The position numbers and the translations under genes were made by a program. Below the pieces are notes generated by a model. That model saw only the letters and a program-made list of their open reading frames with translations, was not told the DNA's origin and searched no databases. Positions 41,462-50,690 of a stretch of 64,000 nucleotides of DNA are shown here, piece after piece. Source of the stretch: Hominenteromicrobium mulieris (lineage in GTDB: Bacteria; Bacillota; Clostridia; Oscillospirales; Acutalibacteraceae); NCBI RefSeq assembly GCF_020687165.1, contig NZ_JAJEQC010000008.1; one strand, written 5' to 3'. Position 1 is the stretch's first letter. Every line of letters starts with the position of its first letter.

Positions 41462-42741
41462 TTTGCCTCCGCCTCGGCAAGCTCCTTCTTATAAAGATAC
41501 TTGTCAATGTCTTCCTTGATGTTGTCCGGAATCTTCTTTTCCACCGGGAACACCGCCGCATTGATCAGCGTATCGGCATACGTGAGCACAATCTCCAGCG
41601 TTTTGCCGAGTGCCTCTGCGGAAAGGAACTCCATGGTATCAAAACGGTTGTGGATATACGCCGCACCTTTTGCACCGTCGCGGGAGAAGTTGATTGCCGG
41701 AATGCCGTTATCCGCAAACGGGATGGAATCGGAAGAATAAATGCTCTGGCGCGTCACAGCGGAGAGGCCGTTGATTTTGAGCATGTAATCGGTGTAGTGT
41801 ACGAGGGATTCCTCGCCTGTGACAGCCGCCGTGTTATAGCCGAGGATCGGCGCACCGACGTCAACGTTAATCATGAAGACGTGATCTTTCAGCTCATCCT
41901 TGTGGTCGCGCACGAATGCCTTGCTGCCCTCGAGGCCGATCTCTTCACTGCCGTACCAGCAGAACTTTACGGTACGCTTCGGCGGGTGCTGCGCGAACCA
42001 ACGCGCCGCTTCCATGTTGATGACGGAGCCTGCGCCGTTATCGTATACGCCTTTGGAAAATTCAACGGAGTCATAATGTGCGCCGAAGGAGATAATCTGC
42101 TCCGGATGCTCGGTGCCTTTGATTTCCGCAATCACATTGTGCGACGTGAGTGTAAGGTTCTTGTTCTGTACAGTAACCTTTGCGCGGGATGCACCCTTGT
42201 TGACGATCTCCATAGCGTCCACGGTGCGCAGCTGTACCGCCGGTGCATTGCCGAACGCACGCAGCGCACTGCGCAGCTTGCGTTGATGCAGATCGGTATT
42301 CTCGAGGTCATCGTGAATATCGCCGTCCATGGTGACGACAGCTGCGGCGCCCGCTTCCATCAGGCTGCGATACAGCGGCACGCGCAGAAAGCCGTTGACG
42401 AGCACAATCTTGCCCTTGACGTTCAACAGGTCAACCGGGAGCGCATTTTCCACGTAGACAAAATCCGCCGTAAAACCGTCTGCGGCGGTGCTTTCCGCGC
42501 ACTGGTAACCGCGCACGGTATAGCTCTTGCGGTACGGCTCCAGAATCTCGAATGTCGCTTCCACTTCGGCGGATTCGATCTCAAACGGCTCAATCACGGC
42601 GGACAGACCAAAGCTTTCGCACTCCGCTTTCAGAATTTTCGCGGCTTTTAATTCTTCTGAGGAGCCGGCCACGCGCGTAAAGCCGATTTTATCGAGCAGT
42701 GCGAACGCACGGTTTTCATCATATTTTTTCAATGTAAACAA
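41458..42741 (-). CDS. M28-family metallopeptidase with PA-type insert
   Basis: Zinc aminopeptidase of family M28. 427 residues. Metal-site motifs: GAHYDSVEFSKGVYDNGAG (His-x-Asp, Asp), YGSEEIGLEGSKAF (Glu-Glu), INVDVGAP (Asp) and AAYIHNRFDTMEF (His). A PA-like domain is inserted at about residues 90-170 (KGKIVLVNGFLRVPLYRSLM). No signal peptide. Co-transcribed with the SGNH esterase. Upstream 42742-42909 contains only a weak AAAAGCA/TGCTTTT hairpin that may end the GH3 transcript. Confidence 0.9.
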   Translation of the reverse strand: MFTLKKYDENRAFALLDKIGFTRVAGSSEELKAAKILKAECESFGLSAVIEPFEIESAEVEATFEILEPYRKSYTVRGYQCAESTAADGFTADFVYVENALPVDLLNVKGKIVLVNGFLRVPLYRSLMEAGAAAVVTMDGDIHDDLENTDLHQRKLRSALRAFGNAPAVQLRTVDAMEIVNKGASRAKVTVQNKNLTLTSHNVIAEIKGTEHPEQIISFGAHYDSVEFSKGVYDNGAGSVINMEAARWFAQHPPKRTVKFCWYGSEEIGLEGSKAFVRDHKDELKDHVFMINVDVGAPILGYNTAAVTGEESLVHYTDYMLKINGLSAVTRQSIYSSDSIPFADNGIPAINFSRDGAKGAAYIHNRFDTMEFLSAEALGKTLEIVLTYADTLINAAVFPVEKKIPDNIKEDIDKYLYKKELAEAEAK

Positions 42742-42909
42742 CTGCCTTTCCCTTTGATTTTATACGGTATTTATTCCTATTATATAGTATACAAAATAAA
42801 TTGCAAGCAATTTTGCGCCAAAATGAAAGTGTACGGCTTTAAAAATGCAAAAAGCAAGATCATTCCCTGCTTTTAGAGAATAATCCTGCAATTCTGCATA
42901 TAAATTTAC

Positions 42910-45672
42910 TTAAAACGCCTGTGTGCAGACGAATTTAATCTCTTCGATCTCCATGCCGGTCTGGCCGAAGTAGAGCTTGAGATAATTCGTGCCGCCGAAC
43001 AGCACACCGATGTCCTGCTCCGCGGTAACGACCTCGCCGTTCGTGCCGTTGATCATAACCATGCCGCGCAGGTTGCCGTCGATGAAGATAGACATCGGAA
43101 TCTGCGCCACTTCATTGGCGTTTGCTTTTACGCGCATGACAAACTTATAGAGGCCGTTTTTCTTATAGCGGATGCCGAGAATGGTGGAAGCGCCTTTTTC
43201 CGTATTGACTGCGGAAATGTCGAGCGGGGCTTCGCCATCGATGAACTGATACTCGCCGTTGAAATCGACGTAATCTTCGCTCGTCTTCTCCGCTTCTGCG
43301 GCTTCGCGCTCCTCATCGCTCATGCGGCCAAGGCTGCGCTCCATCACAGGCGAGTTCATCACGGTGCGGCAGATATTCATCGCAGAGCGCACGAGCGCGT
43401 CACGCGTCAGTCTGCCGTCTGCAAGGGCGTCGTCCAAATTATCGTGTTGGCTGTTCGAGGCGGCGTCCGCGTTAACCATGTTGAGGTCATTCTGCGCGCG
43501 CACCTGTGCAGCGACGTTCTCGCGGGTGGCTTCTTCGCCCTCGCGATCGTTGCCCTTTGCCCACCAGTCGGTCATAACGGTACCTATGAAGCCCCACTCG
43601 TCGCGCAAGATGGTCGTGAGCAGGTCGAAGTTGCTGGCCGTCCAAATGCCGTTCAGACCACCGTAGGTGGACATGACAGAGTATGCGCCGCCCTCTTTTA
43701 CGGCCGTTTCAAACGCGCGCAGGTAAATTTCACGCAGTGCGCGCTCGGAAAGGACGGAATCGATCTCGGTTCTCTTAAACTCCTGGTTGTTGCAGGCAAA
43801 GTGCTTGATGGTGCCGGTGACACCGAAGCGGCGCATACCGCGCAGCTGTGCGGCGGCGAGCTTGCCGGTGAGCAGCGGGTCCTCCGAGAAATACTCGAAG
43901 TTTCTGCCGTTTAAGGGGCTGCGGTGGATATTGAGACCCGGGCCGAGAAGTGTATCGATGCGGTTTTTGCGTTGCTCTTTGCCTTGCATGGCGAAAAGCT
44001 CTTCATTCAGCTTCTCATTAAAGGTGCAGGCGAGCAAGGTGCCGTTCGGCAGGCTGAACGCGATGGTGCCGCAGTCCATACGAATGCCGGAGGGGCCGTC
44101 TGCACAGCAAGCTGTGGGAATACCGAAGTTGACGAGGTTTTCCGTGACGCCGCCGAACGCGCCTGCGGTGCCCGCTGTGACCTTCGGAGAGTTCATGCCC
44201 TCGCCGCGCATAAGGCAGATGAGGTCTTCGTCGGAAAGCTGCGCTACAAAGTCTTCCAGCTCCGCTTTGCCGTCGAATACATCGCCGAGCTTGATGCCCT
44301 TGTCGCCCGTATACGGCTTTGCAGGCTTTAATGCCGCCGCGCTGCGGGCCGCCATATCGTATTCGCGCTGCGGTGCGGGCTCGAATGCGATTGTGTTATT
44401 GTGATTCACCATGCGGTCAAACTTCGTGACCGGCGCGCACGCCTGCACACACGTGCGGGTAACGGTATCTTCTTTCACTTCAAAGCTGCCGGAGAGCTTT
44501 GCGCCGCGCACGCAGCCGCCCGTGTAGACGTTATACGCGCCGCTTTCAAGCACATAGCAGAATCTGTGTCCCGTAACGCCGCTGTCGTCGTAGGACGCAA
44601 GATTTGCGATTGGGAACGTGAGCGTAAGCGTTTCGCTTTCGCCCGGCTGCAGGGTTTCGGTCTTTGCGAATGCGGCGAGGCTTCTTGCGGCCTTGCCGAG
44701 CTTGCCCTGCGGTGCTTCAACGAAGACGGTGACGACCTCTTTGCCCTGCACGTCGCCGGTGTTTTTCACAGTGACTTTCTCTGTAACGGTCTCGCCGTCG
44801 AAATCGAAGCTTTCAACCGTGCGGGTGAAGGTCGTGTAGCTGAGACCGTAGCCGAACGGATACAGCACACAGTCTTTTGCGAACGTCTCAAAGTAGCGGT
44901 AGCCGACGTAGATGTCTTCTTTATAAATGACCCGTGTGGGATCACCGAAGCCCTCTGTAGACGGATAATCGCTGATGTCAAGCGCGATGGTGTCGCTCAG
45001 CTTGCCGCACGGTGTGACAGTGCCTGTGAGAACATCTGCAGCGCCTGCGCCGCCCTCCTGGCCGCCCTGCCAGACGTACAGCACAGCGGCGGGATCGTAT
45101 TCTTTCACCCACTTCATATCCATGATATTGCCGACGTTCAGCAGAACCGCAACACGCTTGAACGCGCCGCAAACCTCTTTTAACATCTGATGCTCGGCGG
45201 CCGTCAGGAGATAGCTGCCCTCTGCGGCGCTGTTGTCCTTATCTTCACCCGCGGTGCGGCCGATGATGACAACGGCGATATCGGACTTTGCAGCGGCCTG
45301 CTCGGCGAGCTCTTTCGTGACGGGCATTTCCTCCTGGCACCACGGCTCCTGTGCCCAGCCCATGCCCTTTTCAAACGGATGGTCCTTCAGCCAGTCGCGG
45401 TAGGTCTGCTCCAGCTCCTCGTTGACGGAAATGTCTTTGTTTTCTTTTAAAGCGTCCAGAATGTTCGTGACGTAGCGGGTATTAACTGCGCCGCCGGAGC
45501 CTGTGCCGCTCTTATAATAGTCGAACTGAATTCTGCCGAACACGGAAACGCGCTCACCCTTTCGGATTGGCAGCGCCTTGTCGTCATTTTTCAGCAGCAC
45601 GCAGCCTTCCGCCACGGCCTGCCGCGCCAGCGCGGCATACTCGTTCCAATCGATCTTATACGGATTGCTCAT
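42910..45672 (-). CDS. Glycoside hydrolase family 3, domain-permuted
   Basis: Likely a beta-glucosidase or related exo-enzyme. 920 residues with inverted domain order: the GH3 C-terminal alpha/beta sandwich first (about 15-270; RTAGEDKDNSAAEGSYLL), a fibronectin III-like domain (about 310-395), then the (beta/alpha)8 GH3 N-terminal domain (about 460-800) and a beta-rich end (about 830-920). The likely nucleophile is Asp702 in TVMTDWWAKGND. This permuted order is known from ruminococcal and butyrivibrio enzymes. No signal peptide, so it acts on imported oligosaccharides. Own promoter TTGATA-17-TATCAT, divergent from the phospholipase C-like gene. Confidence 0.93.
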   Translation of the reverse strand: MSNPYKIDWNEYAALARQAVAEGCVLLKNDDKALPIRKGERVSVFGRIQFDYYKSGTGSGGAVNTRYVTNILDALKENKDISVNEELEQTYRDWLKDHPFEKGMGWAQEPWCQEEMPVTKELAEQAAAKSDIAVVIIGRTAGEDKDNSAAEGSYLLTAAEHQMLKEVCGAFKRVAVLLNVGNIMDMKWVKEYDPAAVLYVWQGGQEGGAGAADVLTGTVTPCGKLSDTIALDISDYPSTEGFGDPTRVIYKEDIYVGYRYFETFAKDCVLYPFGYGLSYTTFTRTVESFDFDGETVTEKVTVKNTGDVQGKEVVTVFVEAPQGKLGKAARSLAAFAKTETLQPGESETLTLTFPIANLASYDDSGVTGHRFCYVLESGAYNVYTGGCVRGAKLSGSFEVKEDTVTRTCVQACAPVTKFDRMVNHNNTIAFEPAPQREYDMAARSAAALKPAKPYTGDKGIKLGDVFDGKAELEDFVAQLSDEDLICLMRGEGMNSPKVTAGTAGAFGGVTENLVNFGIPTACCADGPSGIRMDCGTIAFSLPNGTLLACTFNEKLNEELFAMQGKEQRKNRIDTLLGPGLNIHRSPLNGRNFEYFSEDPLLTGKLAAAQLRGMRRFGVTGTIKHFACNNQEFKRTEIDSVLSERALREIYLRAFETAVKEGGAYSVMSTYGGLNGIWTASNFDLLTTILRDEWGFIGTVMTDWWAKGNDREGEEATRENVAAQVRAQNDLNMVNADAASNSQHDNLDDALADGRLTRDALVRSAMNICRTVMNSPVMERSLGRMSDEEREAAEAEKTSEDYVDFNGEYQFIDGEAPLDISAVNTEKGASTILGIRYKKNGLYKFVMRVKANANEVAQIPMSIFIDGNLRGMVMINGTNGEVVTAEQDIGVLFGGTNYLKLYFGQTGMEIEEIKFVCTQAF

Positions 45673-45728
45673 TTTATTTTTCCTTTCTGCATGATCTATG
45701 CCGTTTACGGTGTATTCTCTTTGTTATA

Positions 45729-45757
45729 ATGATAAACGATTTTGTGGATTTTATCAA
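45729..45757 (-). promoter_or_regulatory. Sigma-A promoter of the GH3 gene
   Basis: Minus strand TTGATA, 17 bp, TATCAT, about 57 bases before the start codon at 45672. Confidence 0.75.
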
Positions 45758-45792
45758 GCCGCACAGTTAAGTTTCTGTGAAAAAATCACGTG

Positions 45793-45808
45793 AACGAAAA
45801 TTTTCGTT
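45793..45808. promoter_or_regulatory. 16-bp palindrome between divergent promoters (operator candidate)
   Basis: AACGAAAATTTTCGTT is a perfect palindrome that overlaps the -35 of the plus-strand promoter by two bases and lies 36 bases upstream of the GH3 -35. Placement fits a dimeric repressor or activator. No regulator gene is adjacent. Confidence 0.5.
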
Positions 45809-45835
45809 GTAAAACGCTTTAAAAACGGTTATGAT
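45807..45835 (+). promoter_or_regulatory. Sigma-A promoter of the phospholipase C-like gene
   Basis: TTGTAA, 17 bp, TATGAT on the plus strand, about 40 bases before the start codon. Confidence 0.65.
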
Positions 45836-45874
45836 ACATATAAATAGAAACCCTTTACGGAAGGAGTTACCGTT

Positions 45875-46672
45875 ATGCCTGCTTTTTATACCCATTATCG
45901 CTTTGGCTGCGATGTTTTAAAACAGCTGCCGGAGAACATCCGCAGCATTTGCACCGCGCACCGCGGGCTTTTTGACATTGGCTTACACGGACCGGACATC
46001 TACTTTTTCTATCGACCTGTTCTGCCGAACAAGGTGAACCGCATCGGCTATGCGGCACACAAGCGCTCCGGGCGCTACTTTTTACAGCGCGCACAGAAGG
46101 TCATTGCGTCTGCGCAGGACAAAGATGCTGCCCGCGCGTATTTCTACGGGCTTTTGTGCCACTTTACGCTGGATTCTATCTGCCACCCGTACATCCACAC
46201 GGCGATGAAAGAATTCAACGTCACGCACGCGGCGACGGAGACCGCTTTCGACCGCGCTTTGTTACTCAAAGACGGTAAAGACCCACAGCACTTTGACCCG
46301 TGCGGTCATTTTGAAGTGAACACGCGCAACGCCGCCGTGATTACGCCCTTCTACACGCCGGAAGCTACTGTGGCGCTGACCGAAAAGAGCATCTCCTCCA
46401 TGGTATTCTACGGCCGTGTGCTGTTCACGCCGAACAAGGCGCTGCGCCGCGCCATTGACACCGGGCTTTACATCACGTTCCACCACGACGCCATTGCCGA
46501 TATGATGATGACCACGCAGGACGTGCCGAGCTGCAAGCTGTGCACGGAGCACCTTATCGAACTGTACGGCAAAGCACTGGAGCTTGCGAAAACGCTTTTC
46601 CCGGCTGCGCAAAAGCTGCTCCAAAACGAAAAAGTCTCCTGTCCGGAGCTTGACCGCACATTTGACGGCTGA
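45875..46672 (+). CDS. Zinc-dependent phospholipase C-like protein
   Basis: 265 residues, all-alpha, matching the zinc-dependent phospholipase C / phosphatidylcholine hydrolase-like group common in Clostridia. The putative metal ligands are conserved: HYRFG near the N-terminus, DIGLHGPDIYFFY, HFTLDSICHPYIH and THAATETAFD. No signal peptide, so the substrate is probably an intracellular lipid or another phosphodiester; the activity is inferred from family resemblance. Monocistronic, divergent from GH3, ATG preceded by GGAAGGAG. Confidence 0.82.
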   Translation: MPAFYTHYRFGCDVLKQLPENIRSICTAHRGLFDIGLHGPDIYFFYRPVLPNKVNRIGYAAHKRSGRYFLQRAQKVIASAQDKDAARAYFYGLLCHFTLDSICHPYIHTAMKEFNVTHAATETAFDRALLLKDGKDPQHFDPCGHFEVNTRNAAVITPFYTPEATVALTEKSISSMVFYGRVLFTPNKALRRAIDTGLYITFHHDAIADMMMTTQDVPSCKLCTEHLIELYGKALELAKTLFPAAQKLLQNEKVSCPELDRTFDG

Positions 46673-46687
46673 TTTCAATTTTTTACC

Positions 46688-46740
46688 AAAATGCCCGCCA
46701 TGCAGGAATCAAGAGGTTCTGCACGGCAGGCATTTTATTT
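46688..46740 (+). terminator. Terminator of the phospholipase C-like gene
   Basis: AAAATGCC...GGCATTTT with a further inner GCC/GGC and GCAG/CTGC pairing, followed by ATTT on the plus strand. Confidence 0.75.
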
Positions 46741-46761
46741 CCCGGGTTTTACCCTATAGCA

Positions 46762-46799
46762 AAAGCTCCCGTTCACGAAAGCCTGTGAACGGGAGCTTT
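46762..46799 (-). terminator. Terminator of the opp operon
   Basis: Perfect 15-bp stem AAAGCTCCCGTTCAC / GTGAACGGGAGCTTT with an 8-base loop, followed on the minus strand by TTGCTATAG, just after oppF. Confidence 0.85.
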
Positions 46800-46820
46800 G
46801 ATTTTCACTTACAGATCCAA

Positions 46821-47789
46821 TCAGATTTCCGGCTCTACCAGATGGCAGGCGCAGAAATGACCCGGACGAATTTCACGCAACTGCGGCTTCGACTCTCTGC
46901 ACTTGTCGCAGGCGACCGGGCAACGGCCGGCAAAGTTGCAGCCTTTCGGCGTGTTGATCGGGCTCGGCACGTCACCGGAAAGAATCTGGCGGTGCTTCTG
47001 CGCTTCTGCACTCGGGTCCGGAATCGGCACTGCAGAAAGCAGAGCCTTGGAGTACGGATGCAGCGTGTGCGCATACAGATCGTCGGAAGAAGCGAGCTCA
47101 ACGACATTGCCGAGGTACATAACGGCGATACGGTCGCTGATGTACTTGACGATGTTGAGGTCATGCGCAATGAAGAGGAACGTCAGTCCGAGCTGCTGCT
47201 GCAGGTCGTGCAGCAGGTTGATGATCTGGGACTGGATGGAAACGTCCAGTGCTGAGATCGGCTCATCGCACACGATGAATTCCGGCTCGATAGCGAGCGC
47301 ACGGGCAATTCCGATACGCTGGCGCTGACCGCCGGAGAACTCATGCGGGAAGCGGTTGGCGTGCTCTTTGTTCAGGCCGACCAGCTCGAGGAGCTCGTAT
47401 ACGCGCTCCTGACGGCGCTTTGCGTCGTACATGCCGTGGATGACCATACCCTCTTCAATGATGGAGGAAACGGTCATACGCGGATCCAGAGAAGCGTACG
47501 GATCCTGGAAAATGATCTGCGCTTTTTTTGCATACTTGAAACGCGTTGCGGCGTTTTTCAGATTCAGCTCTTCGCCGGCATAGTAGAGCTTGCCGGACGT
47601 TGCGGGATAAATGCCCATGGCCACACGGCCGAGCGTGGACTTGCCGCAGCCGGACTCGCCGACAAGGCCGAGCGTTTCGCCCTTATAAATATCGAGAGAA
47701 ATGTGGTCGACGGCCTTCAGCATACCGCCGGAAACCTTAAAGTGCTTGCATACGTCGTCCAGAACGATCAGTTTTTCATTACTGCTCAT
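46821..47789 (-). CDS. oppF: Oligopeptide ABC transporter ATPase OppF
   Basis: One of two ATPases powering the peptide importer. 322 residues. Walker A GESGCGKST, Q-loop IIFQDPYASLDP, signature FSGGQRQRIGIARAL, Walker B FIVCDEPISALD, and the C-terminal Opp/Dpp cysteine-rich region GCNFAGRCPVACDKC. The start at 47789 (MSSNEK) has AGGGGTG at normal spacing; the GTG at 47798 does not. It overlaps the oppD stop. Confidence 0.94.
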   Translation of the reverse strand: MSSNEKLIVLDDVCKHFKVSGGMLKAVDHISLDIYKGETLGLVGESGCGKSTLGRVAMGIYPATSGKLYYAGEELNLKNAATRFKYAKKAQIIFQDPYASLDPRMTVSSIIEEGMVIHGMYDAKRRQERVYELLELVGLNKEHANRFPHEFSGGQRQRIGIARALAIEPEFIVCDEPISALDVSIQSQIINLLHDLQQQLGLTFLFIAHDLNIVKYISDRIAVMYLGNVVELASSDDLYAHTLHPYSKALLSAVPIPDPSAEAQKHRQILSGDVPSPINTPKGCNFAGRCPVACDKCRESKPQLREIRPGHFCACHLVEPEI

Positions 47790-48792
47790 CCGGCTCACCC
47801 CTTTCTGCTACGCTCGGGCAATCGGGATGGAGCAGCCAGCATGCTGCCTCATGACCCTCGCCCACCTTGAATACCGGCGGCTGCTCCTCATGACAAATCT
47901 TCATGCAGTGTGTGCAGCGGGCACCGAAACCGCAGCCCTTCGGCGGGTTCAGCAAATCCGGCGGTGTGCCGGGGATGGAAACAAGACGCTGGGTCTTGTT
48001 CATATCCACGGACGGCAGGCTCTTTAATAATGCCTGCGTGTACGGGTGCGCATTGCGGTAGAAAATATCCTCGCAGGTGCCGGTCTCTACAACCTTACCT
48101 GCATACATGACCGCCACGCGGTCTGCCATGGACGCCACGACGCCGAGGTCGTGCGTGATGAGGATAATCGCGGTGCTGGTCTTCTCTTTGATCTCGGCGA
48201 GCAGATCCATAATCTGCGCCTGAATGGTCACGTCCAGTGCGGTGGTCGGCTCATCGGCAATGAGGAGCTTCGGGTTGCAGGAAAGTGCCATTGCAATCAT
48301 GGCACGCTGACGCATGCCGCCGGAGAATTCGTGCGGATACTGCTTTGCACGCTCTTCCGGGTTTGGAATGTTAACAAGGGAGAGGTACTTAATGGCTTCC
48401 GCCTTCGCCTCTGCCTTGGAAAGATGACGGTGGTGCTGAATGGCCTCGACAATCTGCTTGCCGACGGGCTTTGTCGGGTTCAGGCAGGTCATCGGGTCCT
48501 GGAAGATCATGGAAACTTCCTTGCCGCGAATCTTCTGCATTTCTTTTTCGTTCGCGGCTACGATGTCGTGCTCGCCGAGCTGCACGCTGCCCTCTTTAAT
48601 TCTTGCGGGCGGCATGGGGTTCAGCTTCATGATGGTCTGCGCCGTGACGCTCTTGCCGCAGCCGGACTCACCGACGATGGCGAGCACTTCGCCCTCGCTC
48701 AGCGAGAATGTGACGCCGCGGACAGCCTTGACCTCACCGGCGTAGGTATCGAAGGAAACGTGCAGGTTCTGCACATCTAATACTTTATTCAT
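47779..48792 (-). CDS. oppD: Oligopeptide ABC transporter ATPase OppD
   Basis: 337 residues. Walker A GESGCGKSVTAQ, Q-loop MIFQDPMTCLNP, signature FSGGMRQRAMIAMAL, Walker B LLIADEPTTALD, C-terminal GCGFGARCTHCMKICHEEQP (cysteine-rich cap). Pairs with OppF under the OppBC channel. Six bases separate it from oppC. Confidence 0.95.
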   Translation of the reverse strand: MNKVLDVQNLHVSFDTYAGEVKAVRGVTFSLSEGEVLAIVGESGCGKSVTAQTIMKLNPMPPARIKEGSVQLGEHDIVAANEKEMQKIRGKEVSMIFQDPMTCLNPTKPVGKQIVEAIQHHRHLSKAEAKAEAIKYLSLVNIPNPEERAKQYPHEFSGGMRQRAMIAMALSCNPKLLIADEPTTALDVTIQAQIMDLLAEIKEKTSTAIILITHDLGVVASMADRVAVMYAGKVVETGTCEDIFYRNAHPYTQALLKSLPSVDMNKTQRLVSIPGTPPDLLNPPKGCGFGARCTHCMKICHEEQPPVFKVGEGHEAACWLLHPDCPSVAERGEPDEQ

Positions 48793-48798
48793 GTTGAA

Positions 48799-49752
48799 TT
48801 ACCTCCTCAAGCGCGGGTCAAATGCATCGCGCAGGCCGTCGCCCAACAGGTTGAAGGAAAGCATTGTAAGGCTGATAGCAACTGCCGGCACAACAAGCTG
48901 GTACGGATACGTCATGAACACATCTTGACCGCCCTTTGCCAGAACGCCCCAAGACGGCTGCGGAACCGGAACACCGAGACCGATGTAGGAAAGGAATGCC
49001 TCGGTGAAAATCGCGCTCGGAATTGCGAGGGTGACGTTGATGATGATAACGGAAAGCGCATTCGGAATGAGGTGCTTTGCAATGATTCTGGAGCTCTTTG
49101 CGCCCATGGCTTCTGCCGCCACGATATACTCCTGACTCTTGAGCTGGAGCACCTGACCGCGTACAAGACGTGCCATGCCGGTCCAGCCGGTGATGCCGTA
49201 GGCGACGACCATGGTGAAGATGCCCTTCGGGAGCACCATCATCAAAAGGATAACGACGATGAGGTACGGAATACCGTTGACGATCTCCACGATACGCATC
49301 ATGATGGTATCAACCGCGCCGCCGATGTAACCGGAAATACCGCCGTAGATCAGGCCGACGATGAGGTTGACGAACACGGCTGCAAACGCGATCATCAGAG
49401 AGACGCGGCCGCCTTCAAAGGCGCGCAGAAAAAGGTCACGACCGAGGTTATCGGTGCCGAAATAGTGTACATGGTGCTGTCCCTCATAGCGGGAATCTGT
49501 ACAAACTGTCATGAAACCCTTGTTGACTTCGCCAAGGTGCTGTTCGCGGCTCTCAAACGGAGAGAAGAACGGCACGATGATGCAGGAAAGGATGAGGAGC
49601 ACGATGATGAAGAAGCATACAACGGCAACTTTGTTTTTCATCAGTCTGCCGATGGCGTCTTTCCAGAAGGTCGTGCTCGGGCGGGAAATGCCCTCGCGGC
49701 GAGCGGAGTCGGAACCGATCCACTCAAAACGGCTTTTATCTATCTGTGTCAT
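48799..49752 (-). CDS. oppC: Oligopeptide ABC transporter permease OppC
   Basis: 317 residues. The cytoplasmic N-terminus (RREGISRPSTTFWKDAIGRL) is followed by a first helix at about 37-60, a large outer loop and five further helices. The EAA loop contacting the ATPase is visible as EYIVAAEAMGAKSSRII. C-terminus GDGLRDAFDPRLRR is typical. Two bases after oppB. Confidence 0.95.
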   Translation of the reverse strand: MTQIDKSRFEWIGSDSARREGISRPSTTFWKDAIGRLMKNKVAVVCFFIIVLLILSCIIVPFFSPFESREQHLGEVNKGFMTVCTDSRYEGQHHVHYFGTDNLGRDLFLRAFEGGRVSLMIAFAAVFVNLIVGLIYGGISGYIGGAVDTIMMRIVEIVNGIPYLIVVILLMMVLPKGIFTMVVAYGITGWTGMARLVRGQVLQLKSQEYIVAAEAMGAKSSRIIAKHLIPNALSVIIINVTLAIPSAIFTEAFLSYIGLGVPVPQPSWGVLAKGGQDVFMTYPYQLVVPAVAISLTMLSFNLLGDGLRDAFDPRLRR

Positions 49753-49754
49753 AC

Positions 49755-50690
49755 TCAGCCCTCCAATTTCACGCGCGGATCAATGAGACCATACGCAATA
49801 TCGACTACGAGGTTCGCAATAATAAGGAACGCGCCGTAGAAAACCGTGGTGCCGCAGATCATGGTGTAATCGAGACCCTGAATGCTCTGCACGAAATACT
49901 TGCCGAGGCCCGGGATACCGAAAACGCTTTCTACGACGAAGCCGCCGGTGAGGATGCCTGCCGTGATCGGGCCGAGGACCGTGACGACCGGCATGATGGC
50001 GTTGCGCATTGCATGCTTAAAGATGATGCCGCTCTGGGAAAGGCCTTTTGCCTTAGCGGTCTTGATGTAATCCTGACCGAGAACGTCCAGCATGCTGGTA
50101 CGCATCAGACGGGAGATCGTCGCGAGAGAACCGAAGCCGAGTGCGACAACCGGGAGAATGTGGCTGTTGAAGCCTTCCCAGCCGGTAATAGCGAAAATAC
50201 GCATGCCCGTTGCCTGATACAGCTTGAGGCCGAGGAAGTACTGCAAAATAGAGGCCACAACGAACGACGGAACGGAAACACCGAGCAGTGCAATAATCAT
50301 GGCAACTGTATCGGATACCTTGCCGCGCTTAATAGCTGCAAGTGTGCCGAGCAGTACGCCGCCGATGAAGGCGAAGCAAATGGAACGGATACCGACGTCA
50401 AACGAAACGGCAAATGCTTCGGTGATCATCAATGTGACCGCACGGTTATAGGTAAGGGAAACGCCAAGGTCGCCCTGCACAACATTACCGATATAAATGA
50501 AGAACTGCTGCCATACGGGCTTATCAAGACCGTATTTCGCATAAAGCGCTTCCATCTGTGCCGCGGGAAGCTGCTTTTCACCGGTGAACGGGTCGCCCGG
50601 AAGAAGCTGCATCATGAAAAATGTGATCGCGACCAACAGGAACAGGGTAACAATGGAATAGCCCACGCGCTTTAAGATGTACTTAGTCAT
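49755..50690 (-). CDS. oppB: Oligopeptide ABC transporter permease OppB
   Basis: 311 residues from MTKYILKRVGYSIVTLFLLV. Six helices; the outer loop has PGDPFTGEKQLPAAQMEALY, the conserved Opp/Dpp permease segment, and the EAA loop is DYIKTAKAKGLSQSGI. The C-terminal DIAYGLIDPRVKLEG is standard. The open frame runs on to 50876, but GAGGTGG lies seven bases before 50690, so the extension is rejected; it covers a structured leader. Confidence 0.95.
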   Translation of the reverse strand: MTKYILKRVGYSIVTLFLLVAITFFMMQLLPGDPFTGEKQLPAAQMEALYAKYGLDKPVWQQFFIYIGNVVQGDLGVSLTYNRAVTLMITEAFAVSFDVGIRSICFAFIGGVLLGTLAAIKRGKVSDTVAMIIALLGVSVPSFVVASILQYFLGLKLYQATGMRIFAITGWEGFNSHILPVVALGFGSLATISRLMRTSMLDVLGQDYIKTAKAKGLSQSGIIFKHAMRNAIMPVVTVLGPITAGILTGGFVVESVFGIPGLGKYFVQSIQGLDYTMICGTTVFYGAFLIIANLVVDIAYGLIDPRVKLEG

